A DNA stretch of 64,000 bases from PSRF01 sp051000815 (GCA_051000815.1 JBPCNX010000099.1:1-64000); one strand, 5' to 3'; shown: positions 1-8,673, counted from the stretch's first letter. Program-made: numbers and translations. The notes: generated by a model from the sequence alone, not told the origin.

Positions 1-401
1 GTTTCTAGATCCGTAAACTTTGGTGCTGAACGCTGAATGGGCGATGTTTCGCTGGTATCAACGGGACCATTGTTGTCAACGGGTTCACCCAGGACGTTGA
101 AGATGCGCCCCAGGGTGGCCGGACCAACTGGAACATTAATCGGTGCGCCCGTATCTGTTACTTCCATGCCGCGCACCAAGCCGTCGGTCGTGCTCATCGC
201 AACTGCCCGTACCTGGCTGTCGCCGAGTAGCTGTTGTACTTCGCCAGTAACGGCTACTTCTTGTCCGGCTGCGTTGGTGCCTCTAATCGTCAAAGCGTTG
301 TAGATAGCTGGCAGCTTGCCGCTTGGAAATTTAACATCCAGAACGGGACCAATGACCTGCGTGATATAGCCGATGTGAGTTTTTTCTGTGGTGGTGACCA
401 T
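1..401 (-). CDS. atpD: ATP synthase F1 subunit beta, 5' part only (cyanobacterial type)
   Basis: This is the first 133 residues of the catalytic beta subunit of F1F0 ATP synthase (called atpB in cyanobacteria); the gene runs off the left edge. The protein starts MVTTTEKTHIGYITQVIGPV and continues with FPSGKLPAIYNAL, EVQQLLGD, VRAVAMSTTDGLVRGM and LGRIFNVLGEPVDN, which is the N-terminal beta-barrel and the start of the nucleotide-binding domain. The Walker A motif lies beyond the edge. The start codon is ATG at 401-399. The N-terminus and the GKLPAIYNAL region match what I know of cyanobacterial and plastid beta subunits rather than acidobacterial ones. Together with the neighbouring DUF3110 gene this marks the first ~1.26 kb as foreign to the rest of the window. 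Function is certain; the taxonomic reading is inference. Confidence 0.93.
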   Translation of the reverse strand, partial: MVTTTEKTHIGYITQVIGPVLDVKFPSGKLPAIYNALTIRGTNAAGQEVAVTGEVQQLLGDSQVRAVAMSTTDGLVRGMEVTDTGAPINVPVGPATLGRIFNVLGEPVDNNGPVDTSETSPIQRSAPKFTDLE

Positions 402-829
402 GCTCGCGCCTTACTTCTGTGGTGTAGCCTCAGTAACTTAAGATGTTGTCATTCAGCGATCGCACACCGGGAACGACTTTCCGCCGGAATGCGGTCTTGA
501 ACTTAAATTATCACTATTAAATTGCCACGATCAGCTTATCACTGAATGGTTACGGTGAATGAAGGAGAGGCTAAAGTTGGTGAGGAGGAAGGAATGAGTG
601 GCGCTTGCTTCTTGGCATGAGTAGGGGCAAAAGGGTGAAGCTGTGAAAGGGTGAAGTGAACTCTGACATTCGTCACGGTTCTTGCTGTTGGGTCTTTACT
701 AAAAGCTGACCACTGGTGCTGTATCTTGCTTACTTTAGGTTGCCTCTCGCATACGCGACCACTGGCGACCAACCTTAAGGGTAGAGAATAATCAAGAATG
801 AAAAGTAACCTTATTAGAAGTCTGTAACT
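402..829. other. Intergenic stretch without a convincing gene
   Basis: No credible coding sequence is visible between the divergent atpD and DUF3110 genes, so it should hold promoters for both. It carries one HIP1 octamer (GCGATCGC) at 456-463, a repeat typical of cyanobacterial genomes, and two copies of GGGTGAAG near 635-655. I could not pin down promoter boxes. Confidence 0.5.
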
Positions 830-1255
830 ATGCAGGTGTTTGTTTTACTGTTTAATGCGGGAACGGAGAACGAGGGCATCCACACGATTCGGATTGGCGA
901 TCGCAACCTCGTGCTGATCTTTGAGCAGGAAGACGATGCCACTCGCTACGCACTACTGCTAGAGGCGCAGGACTTTCCGGTGCCAACAGTTGAAGTGATG
1001 GAGCAGGCTGACATTGAAGAGTTCTGCGAGAGCGCTGGCTACGAAGGTCAGCTTGTAGCCGCTGGCTTTGTCCCTCAGACGGAGGCTGATCGACTGCTGT
1101 TAGCGCCCCCTGAAAGCAATCTAGTGGAAACCGATTGGCAAGAAGAGCAGAAGCGAGAGGCACCAGAGTTAAAACCAGCGCCAGAATCAGACGCAGATGC
1201 GATCGCGAATGCCGAGCTAGAGCGCATCCGTCGTCAACTGGAGGGGCTGTTGTAG
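830..1255 (+). CDS. DUF3110 family protein (cyanobacterial)
   Basis: A 141-residue acidic soluble protein of the DUF3110 family, which to my knowledge is found mainly in cyanobacteria and plastids; its function is unknown. The N-terminal ~100 residues hold the conserved part (MQVFVLLFNAGTENEGIHTI, then LIFEQEDDATRYALLLEAQDF and a C-terminal GF segment). The last ~40 residues are a charged Glu/Ala/Pro-rich tail. There is no signal peptide or membrane segment. The gene contains two HIP1 octamers (897-904 and 1199-1206). It stands directly before the GGGATGA repeat where the window switches to acidobacterial-type genes. The start is ATG; no strong ribosome-binding site is visible. Confidence 0.8.
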   Translation: MQVFVLLFNAGTENEGIHTIRIGDRNLVLIFEQEDDATRYALLLEAQDFPVPTVEVMEQADIEEFCESAGYEGQLVAAGFVPQTEADRLLLAPPESNLVETDWQEEQKREAPELKPAPESDADAIANAELERIRRQLEGLL

Positions 1256-1298
1256 AGGGATGAGGGATGAGGGATGAGGGATGAAGGATGAGAGATGA
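1255..1298. repeat. GGGATGA tandem repeat at the composition switch
   Basis: About six imperfect copies of a 7-bp word (GGGATGA) follow the DUF3110 stop codon immediately. Everything to the left looks cyanobacterial and everything to the right acidobacterial. Both groups carry short tandem repeats of this kind, so this is the most likely point of a mis-join. Confidence 0.85.
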
Positions 1299-1319
1299 AA
1301 TCTAATTGGAGCGACAAAT

Positions 1320-2912
1320 ATGCCGACCGAATTTCGGAATGAACCATTTACAGATTTTTCAAAAGAAGAAAATGCTACCGCGATGCGCGCGACTCTCGCA
1401 AACGTAAAGACGGAGTTGGGACGCGAGTATCCCCTTGTGATCGGCGGCGAACGCATCATGACCGACGACAAACTCGATAGCTTTAACCCCGCCAATCGCT
1501 CTCAAGTTGTCGGCCGTTTCCAGAAAGCGACCGAAGACCTTGCCACGCGCGCAGTTGAAGCAGCCTACGCAACGTTTCAGATCTGGAAACAAACCAGCGC
1601 TCAAGAGCGTGCTGACCTTTTGTTTCGCGTTGCTGCCATTCTCCGAGAACGTAAACACGAGTTTTCGGCATGGATGATTTATGAAGTGGGCAAGACCTGG
1701 TCCGAGGCCGATGGCGATACAGCCGAGGCGATCGACTTCTGCGAGTTCTATGGTCGTGAAATGTTGCGCTATGCCACACCGCAACCGCTGACGCAGCTCC
1801 CCGGCGAGGAGAACCGACTCGAATACATTCCGCTCGGCGTTGGCGCCGTGATCCCGCCCTGGAATTTTCCACTCGCGATTATGGCCGGAATGACTGTCGC
1901 TTCCATTGTCACCGGCAATACTGTTGTGCTTAAGCCTTCCTCCGACGCACCGACTATCGCGTACAAGTTTTTTGAAATCCTGGAAGAGGCGGGCCTGCCT
2001 ACCGGTGTAGTCAACTTCATGACCGGATCGGGAGCGGAAGTCGGTGATGTTGTCGTCGATCATCCGAAAACGCGTTACGTGGCGTTTACCGGCTCGAAGG
2101 AGATCGGTTTGCGAATCAATGAGCGCGCGGCGAAAGTGCACGAGGGACAAATCTGGATTAAGCGAGTTGTAGCTGAAATGGGTGGCAAGGATGCAATCAT
2201 CGTTGCCGACGATGCGAACCTTGACGATGCTGCGACCGGAATTGTACAGGCGGCCTTTGGTTTCCAGGGTCAGAAGTGCTCCGCATGTTCGCGCGCGATC
2301 ATCGATGCAAGAGTGTACGAGCCAATGCTCGAAAAGATCGCGGAGCGAACGGCGCAGATAAAGGTTGGTGATCCGACAGATACAGCGACGACAATGAGCG
2401 CTGTGATCAACGAAAAAGCGTTCCGGACGATTAACGATTATATCGAGAAGGGCAAATCCGAAGGCGGGCGCGTTTTAGCCGGCGGGGGCGCGGACGGCGA
2501 GCAGGGATTCTTCATTGAGCCGACCGTGATTGCTGACGTCAAACCCGGCGACACGATCGAGCAGGAGGAAATCTTCGGTCCCGTACTTGCAGTTATCAAG
2601 GCCAACGATTTTGACGATGCGCTCAAGATTGCCAATGACACCGAGTTTGGGTTGACCGGAGCTTTATACAGCGCGGATGAGAATAAACTTGAACGAGCAC
2701 GGCGCGAGTTCCACGTCGGCAACTTATACCTCAACCGTAAATGTACTGGAGCCCTGGTTGGTGTTCATCCCTTTGGTGGGTTCAACATGTCGGGCACCGA
2801 TTCCAAAGCAGGCGGCCATGACTATCTACTGCTATTCATGCAGGCGAAGTCGATTGCCACCAAAGCCGGCGCCACGACCACTGCGCGCGCTGAAAGGGGT
2901 GCGGCGACCTGA
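1320..2912 (+). CDS. rocA: L-glutamate gamma-semialdehyde dehydrogenase (P5C dehydrogenase)
   Basis: Oxidises glutamate-5-semialdehyde, which is in equilibrium with pyrroline-5-carboxylate, to glutamate with NAD+; this is the second step of proline and arginine catabolism. The 530-residue protein is full length for the stand-alone RocA/PruA family. Its N-terminus (NEPFTDFSKEEN, then ELGREYPLVIGGE) is typical of that subfamily. Catalytic residues are visible: Glu286 in AEMGGKD and Cys320 in GQKCSAC. The GSKEIG segment (around residue 260) belongs to the NAD site, and a PFGGFNMSGTDSKAGG stretch is near the C-terminus. The start ATG at 1320 follows GGAG at a reasonable distance and gives the expected N-terminus. 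No proline dehydrogenase lies next to it in the window. Confidence 0.95.
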   Translation: MPTEFRNEPFTDFSKEENATAMRATLANVKTELGREYPLVIGGERIMTDDKLDSFNPANRSQVVGRFQKATEDLATRAVEAAYATFQIWKQTSAQERADLLFRVAAILRERKHEFSAWMIYEVGKTWSEADGDTAEAIDFCEFYGREMLRYATPQPLTQLPGEENRLEYIPLGVGAVIPPWNFPLAIMAGMTVASIVTGNTVVLKPSSDAPTIAYKFFEILEEAGLPTGVVNFMTGSGAEVGDVVVDHPKTRYVAFTGSKEIGLRINERAAKVHEGQIWIKRVVAEMGGKDAIIVADDANLDDAATGIVQAAFGFQGQKCSACSRAIIDARVYEPMLEKIAERTAQIKVGDPTDTATTMSAVINEKAFRTINDYIEKGKSEGGRVLAGGGADGEQGFFIEPTVIADVKPGDTIEQEEIFGPVLAVIKANDFDDALKIANDTEFGLTGALYSADENKLERARREFHVGNLYLNRKCTGALVGVHPFGGFNMSGTDSKAGGHDYLLLFMQAKSIATKAGATTTARAERGAAT

Positions 2913-2956
2913 GGTGAGAGTCAAGAGCTAAGATCTAAAACCTGAAATCCGTGATG

Positions 2957-3097
2957 AGCGGGGGCAAGCCCGCCTTCCCGACCTTTGAGATGCTGCTGAC
3001 TGGTTGGTTTTTCCGAGCAGGAAAGCCTTCACCAAGAAACAACCAGGAAGCTGTTGGTAAGCTCGAAGTAAGGAAGGTGGCTTGGCCCCGCTTCTGG
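2957..3097. repeat. Inverted pair of REP-like elements (GGGGGCAAGCC type)
   Basis: Two copies in opposite orientation (2957-2983 and 3070-3097) of a unit with core GGGGGCAAGCC followed by CCTTCC sit between rocA and fmt. The same pair recurs after radA at 30755-30836. The arrangement resembles a BIME-type REP pair. Confidence 0.65.
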
Positions 3098-3117
3098 CAA
3101 GCGAGATTAAAGTCATC

Positions 3118-4047
3118 ATGCGCATTGTTTTCATGGGAACTCCGGAGGCCGCGGTGCCATCATTGCGACGCCTGGTGGACGACGGCCACGAAGTTGTCGC
3201 CGTTTGGACCCAGCCCGATAAGCCTGCGGGCAGAGGAAACAAAGTCCATACTCCGCCGGTTAAGATGGCGGCCGAATTACTCGGTCTCAAAGTTCGTCAG
3301 CCGTCCAAAATTAAAACTGAAGAAGCAAAAACCCTCTTCACTTCGCACAACGCTGAGGTGGCAATTGTTGTTGCTTACGGACGGATTCTGCCCATCGAGT
3401 TTCTAATAGCGCCAAAGCGAGGCTGCATCAATGTCCATTTTTCGTTGCTCCCGCGTTATCGTGGCGCAGCACCAGTCAACTGGGCGATCGTAAACGGAGC
3501 AGAGAAGTCGGGCGTGACGACGATGCTGATTGAGGAGGAGCTGGACTCTGGGCCGATACTGCTGCAAAAGGAAAACGCGATCGGCAAGGCTGAAACCGCG
3601 CCCGAGCTGATGTTGCGGCTTGCTGAGATGGGAGCTGACTTGCTTGGAGAGACTGTTAAGAAGCTCGATGAAATTACGCCGCGGGCGCAGCGAAGCGAGG
3701 AGGCCACGTTTGCGCCAATTCTTAAGCGCGGTGACGGTCTGATTGATTGGTCAACTGTAGCGGTCGAGATCGAGCGCCGCGTCAGGGGATTTCAGCCGTG
3801 GCCCAATGCCTACACACACGACAGGTCTCATCGCTTAATTATCTGGCGAGCGGAACCAACTATAAGCGAAGACAGCCGCGCACAGGCAGGAGAGATCATC
3901 GCTGCCGATGGCGATGAGCTGGTTGTTCAGTGTGGCAGCCAAACCTCGTTGCGCTTAGTTGAGTTGCAGCCCGAAGCCAAGAGGCGAATGAGTGTGCGCG
4001 ACTTCCTCAATGGCACTCACCACAAACCCGGCGACAGATTTGAGTGA
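3118..4047 (+). CDS. fmt: Methionyl-tRNA formyltransferase
   Basis: Formylates the initiator Met-tRNA using 10-formyl-tetrahydrofolate. The protein is 309 residues, the usual length. It begins MRIVFMGTPEAAVPSL, has the catalytic-domain motif NVHFSLLPRYRGAAPVNWA, and carries the C-terminal OB-fold domain (GFQPWPNAYT, then the LRLVELQPEAKRRMSVRDF region). I chose ATG 3118 because family members start exactly at MRIVFMGTP; an upstream in-frame start at 3082 would add 12 unconserved residues. The gene overlaps rsmB by 4 bp (GTGA), so the two are translationally coupled. The frequent upstream partner def is absent. Confidence 0.95.
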   Translation: MRIVFMGTPEAAVPSLRRLVDDGHEVVAVWTQPDKPAGRGNKVHTPPVKMAAELLGLKVRQPSKIKTEEAKTLFTSHNAEVAIVVAYGRILPIEFLIAPKRGCINVHFSLLPRYRGAAPVNWAIVNGAEKSGVTTMLIEEELDSGPILLQKENAIGKAETAPELMLRLAEMGADLLGETVKKLDEITPRAQRSEEATFAPILKRGDGLIDWSTVAVEIERRVRGFQPWPNAYTHDRSHRLIIWRAEPTISEDSRAQAGEIIAADGDELVVQCGSQTSLRLVELQPEAKRRMSVRDFLNGTHHKPGDRFE

Positions 4048-5399
4048 ACAAGTCTCTTCAGAATTCGGGTCAGAAGCGGCGTAATTCTGTCGCGCCCGCG
4101 CGTCTTGCCGCCTTTGAAATTCTGCAGCGAGTTGAGACAGGTGCATACGCGTCGATTCTGCTGGCGGCTCGCGAGGAATCCCTTGAGCCACGAGATCGAT
4201 CGCTCTGTCATGAACTGGTCATAGGAGTGCTGCGTTGGCAGCTGTGGCTGGACCGGTTAAGCGAACACTTCGCCGATCGCAGTGTTGCCAGTCTTGATCT
4301 CAAAGTCAGGATTATCCTACGACTCGGCCTATACCAGCTTCGTTTCCTCTCCCGCATCCCGGCATCAGCGGCGGTCAATGAATCGGTGAATCTGGTTCGT
4401 TTGGCGCGACTGCGATCGGCTGAGAGTTTTGTTAATGCTGTCTTGCGCAGGGCTGCGCGCGAGCTCGAGTTTGATCCCGCAGCAAACCTGAAGGATCCGA
4501 TCGAACGGTTATCGGTTGCCACGTCGCATCCGCGGTGGTTAATAGAACATTGGGTGCAGGCTTTTGGCCATAGCGAAACAGAGGCGTTTGCCGCCGCAAA
4601 TAATCAGCCCGCGCTAGTTTCCTTTCGACTGGTGGAGAAGGGAGACCGAGCAGCAGACATCCTCGAGCGATTGCGCGCGAGAGGCGCAAGTTTGGAGGCT
4701 TCAGAAATTGTCACCGGGGCTTGGCGCGTGACCGGAGGGGGAACTCTCCTTCATGAGCTCTCGCGTGCGGGCCACATCTATTTGCAGGATGAAGCGTCCC
4801 AGCTTGTCGCTCAGGTTCTTGACGCACGAGAGGGAGACACTGTTCTGGATGTCTGTTCCGCTCCCGGGAGCAAATCCAGCCAGATTGCCGGCGACACTCG
4901 CGTTCGGGTTATCGCCGGCGACATCCAGGAGCATCGCATCCGGACAGTTGTACAAACCGCCAAAAAACAGCGTTTGTCGAACCTTAAGTGCGTGGTTCTT
5001 GACGGCCAATCAGATCTGCCGTTTCGCGAGGCCGCTTTTGAACGGGTTCTTATCGATGCTCCATGTTCGGGGACGGGTACCTTACGGCACAACCCGGAAA
5101 TCCGCTGGCGCATCTCAGCGGAGGACCTCCAGGACTTGTCAGCCCGGCAACGACAACTACTTTTCAATGCATCGCGCGTAGTCAAGCCTGGCGGCCGTCT
5201 GGTTTATTCGACTTGCTCAGTCGAGCCCGAAGAGAACGAAGCTGTCGTGAAGACATTTCTTGAAGCGAGTGATGAATTCGAGCCAGTCAGCTTCGCGGCG
5301 AAGGAGGGACTCCTTACAGCGTCGGGAGCTGCACGAACCTGGCCTCATCGCCATGACACCGACGGGTTTTTTATTGCGGCATTTGCTCGCAAAGGTTGA
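4044..5399 (+). CDS. rsmB: 16S rRNA (cytosine-967-C5)-methyltransferase
   Basis: Transfers a methyl group from SAM to C967 of 16S rRNA. The 451-residue protein has an N-terminal NusB-like RNA-binding domain (residues ~18-150, LAAFEILQRVETGAYAS and AVNESVNLVRL) and a C-terminal Rossmann methyltransferase domain. SAM-binding motif VCSAPGSKS is near residue 270. Both family cysteines are present: Cys341 in DAPCSGTG and Cys391 in YSTCSVEPEEN. Translation starts at GTG 4044, which overlaps the fmt stop codon. fmt-rsmB is a common bacterial operon. Confidence 0.94.
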   Translation: MNKSLQNSGQKRRNSVAPARLAAFEILQRVETGAYASILLAAREESLEPRDRSLCHELVIGVLRWQLWLDRLSEHFADRSVASLDLKVRIILRLGLYQLRFLSRIPASAAVNESVNLVRLARLRSAESFVNAVLRRAARELEFDPAANLKDPIERLSVATSHPRWLIEHWVQAFGHSETEAFAAANNQPALVSFRLVEKGDRAADILERLRARGASLEASEIVTGAWRVTGGGTLLHELSRAGHIYLQDEASQLVAQVLDAREGDTVLDVCSAPGSKSSQIAGDTRVRVIAGDIQEHRIRTVVQTAKKQRLSNLKCVVLDGQSDLPFREAAFERVLIDAPCSGTGTLRHNPEIRWRISAEDLQDLSARQRQLLFNASRVVKPGGRLVYSTCSVEPEENEAVVKTFLEASDEFEPVSFAAKEGLLTASGAARTWPHRHDTDGFFIAAFARKG

Positions 5400-5421
5400 C
5401 GGTAGCTTGCGGTTGAGCTGC

Positions 5422-5450
5422 TTGCGGCTCTTGATACCGGATGTTAGACT
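5422..5450 (+). promoter_or_regulatory. Possible sigma-70-type promoter before the PASTA gene
   Basis: TTGCGG (5422-5427) and TAGACT (5445-5450) are separated by 17 bp, about 50 bp before the GTG start at 5503. Both boxes are weak matches; this is a guess from spacing. Confidence 0.25.
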
Positions 5451-5502
5451 TCGCGGCTTGGTTAAGAGAGGTCGGTCCTCAAATACGAGGTCAAACTAAG
5501 TA

Positions 5503-6192
5503 GTGAGTTTTGCACATCAATCGCTTTCAGCGTTGCGCCGGTTAGGCGTCGTTGTATTGTTGATGATTGCTTTTCTGTTTGGGCTGGCGACCACCGTTTA
5601 TTTGTCTCTGCGTAGTCCGGAAGTGACGGTCCCCGAAGTAGTCGGAAAGGATCGTGCTGAAGCTGAAAGGATTCTGGCGCAGGCTGATTTGAATTTCCGT
5701 GTCCGAGCTACGCGCCCCAGCAATCAGGTCCAGGCGAACACGGTTTTGTTTCAGTTACCCCGGGCGGGAGATGTGGTAAAGGCCGGCCAAACGGTGGCGA
5801 TGGATATTAGTCGCACCACCGCTGCGGGGGAGGCTTCGCAGGCGAGCGCAACGGACAAAAAACTCGAGGAAGAGAAGGCGGCGAATACGAATGCCAACGC
5901 GAAGAACGAGAACGAGAACAGGCCCCGGCGTAACAGAAACACGAACAAAAATATCAACGGCAGTGAGAATGCAAACTCCGGGGCGGCAGCTCGTAACGCC
6001 AATGCGAATGGAGCGGGCGTAAACGCAAACAGTACGAATTCAAACGATAATCGTCCCGTCAGTAATGGCAACAATAGCGGTAATGGCAATTCAAATTCGG
6101 GCCGCAATACAAATCAAAATTCAAACAGGCGTCCGGTACTTCCCAGGCCTTCGCCAAAACCTGTGGCGCCCGGGCAGAACGATAATCGTTAG
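5503..6192 (+). CDS. Membrane-anchored single-PASTA-domain protein with Asn-rich tail
   Basis: A 229-residue protein with one N-terminal transmembrane anchor (residues ~12-35, VVVLLMIAFLFGLATTVYLS). One PASTA domain follows (residues ~38-105; TVPEVVGKDRAEAERILA and LPRAGDVVKAGQTV). The tail of ~120 residues is dominated by Asn with Gly, Ser and Arg. PASTA domains bind peptidoglycan fragments or beta-lactams in kinases and PBPs, but here no kinase or transpeptidase domain is attached. A cell-envelope role is inferred. The start is GTG 5503. Its place between rsmB and rpe resembles loci where PASTA kinases and rpe-type genes cluster. The Asn-rich tail is probably disordered. Confidence 0.8.
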   Translation: MSFAHQSLSALRRLGVVVLLMIAFLFGLATTVYLSLRSPEVTVPEVVGKDRAEAERILAQADLNFRVRATRPSNQVQANTVLFQLPRAGDVVKAGQTVAMDISRTTAAGEASQASATDKKLEEEKAANTNANAKNENENRPRRNRNTNKNINGSENANSGAAARNANANGAGVNANSTNSNDNRPVSNGNNSGNGNSNSGRNTNQNSNRRPVLPRPSPKPVAPGQNDNR

Positions 6193-6237
6193 CTACGAGG
6201 TGTGACGGCCGGCCAGTTTTGGATTGTTGGTATTTCA

Positions 6238-6915
6238 ATGGTAAACGGTAGAACAATCGAGATCGCCCCTTCGATTCTCTCCGCGGACTTTTCGCGGCTG
6301 GGTCAGGAGATCGAGGCGGTAGAACGAGGTGGCGCCGGAGTGCTGCACGTGGACGTGATGGATGGCCATTTCGTTCCGAATATCACAATTGGTTTGCCCG
6401 TGGTTAAGTCCATCGCCGGGGCGACGCGTTTGCCGCTGGATACGCATTTAATGATTTCTGAGCCGGGACGTTATGCGGAACAGTTCGTTGCCGCAGGTGC
6501 GAAAATGGTATCGGTCCACGTTGAGGCTGATGCGCATTTGCACCGCACGTTGATCGGCATCAAAGCGGCGGGAGCTCAGGCCGGCGTAGCAATCAATCCC
6601 GCGACGCCGCTCTCGAGTTTGGAGGAAGCACTGTCGTTCGCCGACTATGTGCTAATCATGTCTGTGAATCCCGGCTTTGGCGGACAACGATTCATCGAAA
6701 CATCGCTTGATAAGGTGCGTAGGCTGCGCCGAATGATTGAAGAGCGTCGGCTAAATGTCAGGATCGAAATCGACGGTGGGATTGACCTCAACAACGTCGG
6801 GGAAATAGTCGCCGCCGGCGCCGAAATCCTGGTGGCTGGCTCAGCAATCTTTGGCGCGTCGGACCCTCAGGAAGCAACGAGGTTGCTGCGCGACGCAACG
6901 GTGCAGTGGGTCTAG
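6238..6915 (+). CDS. rpe: Ribulose-phosphate 3-epimerase
   Basis: Interconverts ribulose-5-phosphate and xylulose-5-phosphate in the pentose phosphate pathway. The TIM-barrel protein of 225 residues carries the family signatures IAPSILSADFSRLG, the metal site LHVDVMDGHFVPN, HLMI, SVNPGFGGQRF, and EIDGGI with the second catalytic Asp. ATG 6238 is preferred to the in-frame GTG 6202, because homologues start just before IAPSILSADF. The distance to the upstream PASTA gene is short, so co-transcription is likely. Downstream the spacer has a small GATTGGC/GCCAAT hairpin. Confidence 0.95.
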   Translation: MVNGRTIEIAPSILSADFSRLGQEIEAVERGGAGVLHVDVMDGHFVPNITIGLPVVKSIAGATRLPLDTHLMISEPGRYAEQFVAAGAKMVSVHVEADAHLHRTLIGIKAAGAQAGVAINPATPLSSLEEALSFADYVLIMSVNPGFGGQRFIETSLDKVRRLRRMIEERRLNVRIEIDGGIDLNNVGEIVAAGAEILVAGSAIFGASDPQEATRLLRDATVQWV

Positions 6916-7038
6916 AGATTTACGATTGGCGAATGCCAATTGTCGATTTGTTCATAACTTAGTTAGGCGTGAATGCTGAGACTAATAAGTCGGAAATTGG
7001 AAATTGGAAATAACGTAGTTGGGTGGAGGATTTATTTT

Positions 7039-8568
7039 ATGAGAGCTCGCTTTATTGCTGTGTCTGCACTTTGCGTTGCAGTGGGTCTGGGCGTTTTTAG
7101 TAGTGCCTTAGCGCAAGGCGGCGGTAAGGGGGCCAGTGATCTTTCGCCGGTCCAGCGTCTCGAAGTGATGAGATCCAAGCTCGAGTCGATGCGGCGCTCG
7201 CTCAGTAGCGCCATTGATTCGCTTCCAGCCAAGGGGACTGACAAAGAGAAACCAAACCCGGACGATCCACGGGAACGTCTTCGTGGTTTAGATAAGGAAG
7301 TTGGTTCGATTCTTTCTGAAGTTAACGACATTCGTGGCAAGCAGGATCGCGCCGAGCGATATGACACTTCTGTTCTTGAACGTTTGGAGACGTCAGTTGT
7401 CGACATAGAAGTGCGAGTGCAGGCGGGGTTGCAGGCGACGGCTGGAGCCCGAAGTGCCAGCTCTACCGCCGCTACCGGCACCAGCAAGAAGAAAAAGAAG
7501 GGCAAATTGTTTGGTCTGTTTGGTGGTGGAGGCGATGAGAAATACGCCGAACTGACCGGCACGGTCGCACCTGGCCGGGATCGAGTATTGTTCGAGGAAG
7601 CTGCCAGGCAGGTGAGAAAGGGCAGTCACGAAACCGGCCGCTTACTCTTTACGACGATTATCAATACTTACCCTGACTCGCCTTTCCTGTCCCTTGCCAA
7701 ACTGGCAATCGCGGATTCTTTCTATCTGGAAGGGACGACAAGCGCTCTGATTCAGGCTGCGCAGGCGTATCAGGACTGGCTCACGTTTTTCCCCACCGAT
7801 CCCCTCGCAGATGATGCCATGCTGAAGGTTGCAGAAGCTGAGATGAGGCAGATGGGATTGTCTGATCGCGATATCACGCATGCTCGAAAAGCCGAGCAGC
7901 GGCTCAAGGTTCTGATTCAGCAGTTTCCTCAGTCAAAACTGCGCCCCTATGTGCAGGACCGCCTTAACGAGGTTCAGGAAAACCTGGCAATGCATAATCT
8001 GCAAATCGGAAACTTCTATTACAAGGTCAAGTATGAGACGAAAAAAGGCGGTCTCAAAGGCGCTCAGTCCCGCTACAAAGAGATTGTTGAGAAGTATCCA
8101 AACTTTTCTTATATGGATGAGGTGTTGTTTCGCTTAGCGACAACTTACCAACAGGAGGAAGAGCCAGACGAAGCTGCCAAATACTATCAGCAGATCGTCC
8201 GTAATCATCCGAACAGCGAATTTGGCGAGAAAGCGCGAGACCAACTAAACATTATCGGCGCACCCATTCCTGAACCCGATCCTTCCCGAAAGGATGTGCT
8301 AGCGCCTGAGCGTCCGGGTTTCATGGGCAGTCTGATGCAGGAGATCAGCGGCAGGGCGGAGGTCAGCACCAGTAAGGACGGCATTCTTATCAGTCGAGAG
8401 AGTAAGGAAGGTGGAGATCTGATTGATGAGGCCTTAAAGTACAATGGCGAACTGCCTGCCAGCACCACACCGGTCGCGCCTGTCCAGCGAAGTAACCGCC
8501 CTGAGAAAAAGCCATCTGCTCCTGCTGGCGCCGCGCCGGTACAACCCGCTCCCGGAACCAAGCCTTAA
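7039..8568 (+). CDS. Exported BamD/YfiO-like tetratricopeptide protein
   Basis: A 509-residue exported protein. A signal peptide (residues 1-22, ending SSALAQ) is followed by a helical region that looks coiled-coil, a Lys-rich and Gly-rich linker (near 155-170), and a BamD-like array of TPR repeats (~180-420; FTTIINTYPDSPF, YQDWLTFFPTDP, YKEIVEKYPNFSY, YQQIVRNHPNSEF). It ends in a Pro/Ala-rich tail. BamD is the lipoprotein of the outer-membrane beta-barrel assembly complex, and YfiO-type TPR periodicity is clear. No lipobox cysteine is present, and the N- and C-terminal extensions are large, so the exact role in envelope assembly is inferred. ATG 7039 is fixed by GGAGGA eight bases upstream. 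A strong terminator follows. Confidence 0.8.
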   Translation: MRARFIAVSALCVAVGLGVFSSALAQGGGKGASDLSPVQRLEVMRSKLESMRRSLSSAIDSLPAKGTDKEKPNPDDPRERLRGLDKEVGSILSEVNDIRGKQDRAERYDTSVLERLETSVVDIEVRVQAGLQATAGARSASSTAATGTSKKKKKGKLFGLFGGGGDEKYAELTGTVAPGRDRVLFEEAARQVRKGSHETGRLLFTTIINTYPDSPFLSLAKLAIADSFYLEGTTSALIQAAQAYQDWLTFFPTDPLADDAMLKVAEAEMRQMGLSDRDITHARKAEQRLKVLIQQFPQSKLRPYVQDRLNEVQENLAMHNLQIGNFYYKVKYETKKGGLKGAQSRYKEIVEKYPNFSYMDEVLFRLATTYQQEEEPDEAAKYYQQIVRNHPNSEFGEKARDQLNIIGAPIPEPDPSRKDVLAPERPGFMGSLMQEISGRAEVSTSKDGILISRESKEGGDLIDEALKYNGELPASTTPVAPVQRSNRPEKKPSAPAGAAPVQPAPGTKP

Positions 8569-8592
8569 GAGTTCCGATTGGATTGTGACTCA

Positions 8593-8626
8593 CGGCCTGC
8601 TGCTGGTTCGGCAGGCCGTTTGTTTT
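8593..8626 (+). terminator. Rho-independent terminator after the BamD-like gene
   Basis: A perfect 8-bp stem (CGGCCTGC at 8593-8600, GCAGGCCG at 8611-8618) with a 10-nt loop is followed by TTTGTTTT. Confidence 0.85.
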
Positions 8627-8645
8627 GACTTGTGACGACTCTGCT

Positions 8646-8673
8646 TTGCCTGGATACACAAGACTGGTATTTT
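8646..8673 (+). promoter_or_regulatory. Possible promoter for the membrane protein at 8700
   Basis: TTGCCT (8646-8651) and TATTTT (8668-8673) with 16-bp spacing lie directly after a terminator and 27 bp before the next ATG. Confidence 0.35.

Noticed and set aside
539..772. Open frame on the minus strand between atpD and DUF3110
   Set aside because: The translated sequence is low in recognisable features, overlaps repeat-like GGGTGAAG words and has no ribosome-binding site; judged a chance frame.
1359..2150. Long minus-strand frame opposite the P5C dehydrogenase gene
   Set aside because: A shadow of a clearly real gene on the other strand; the protein has no family features.
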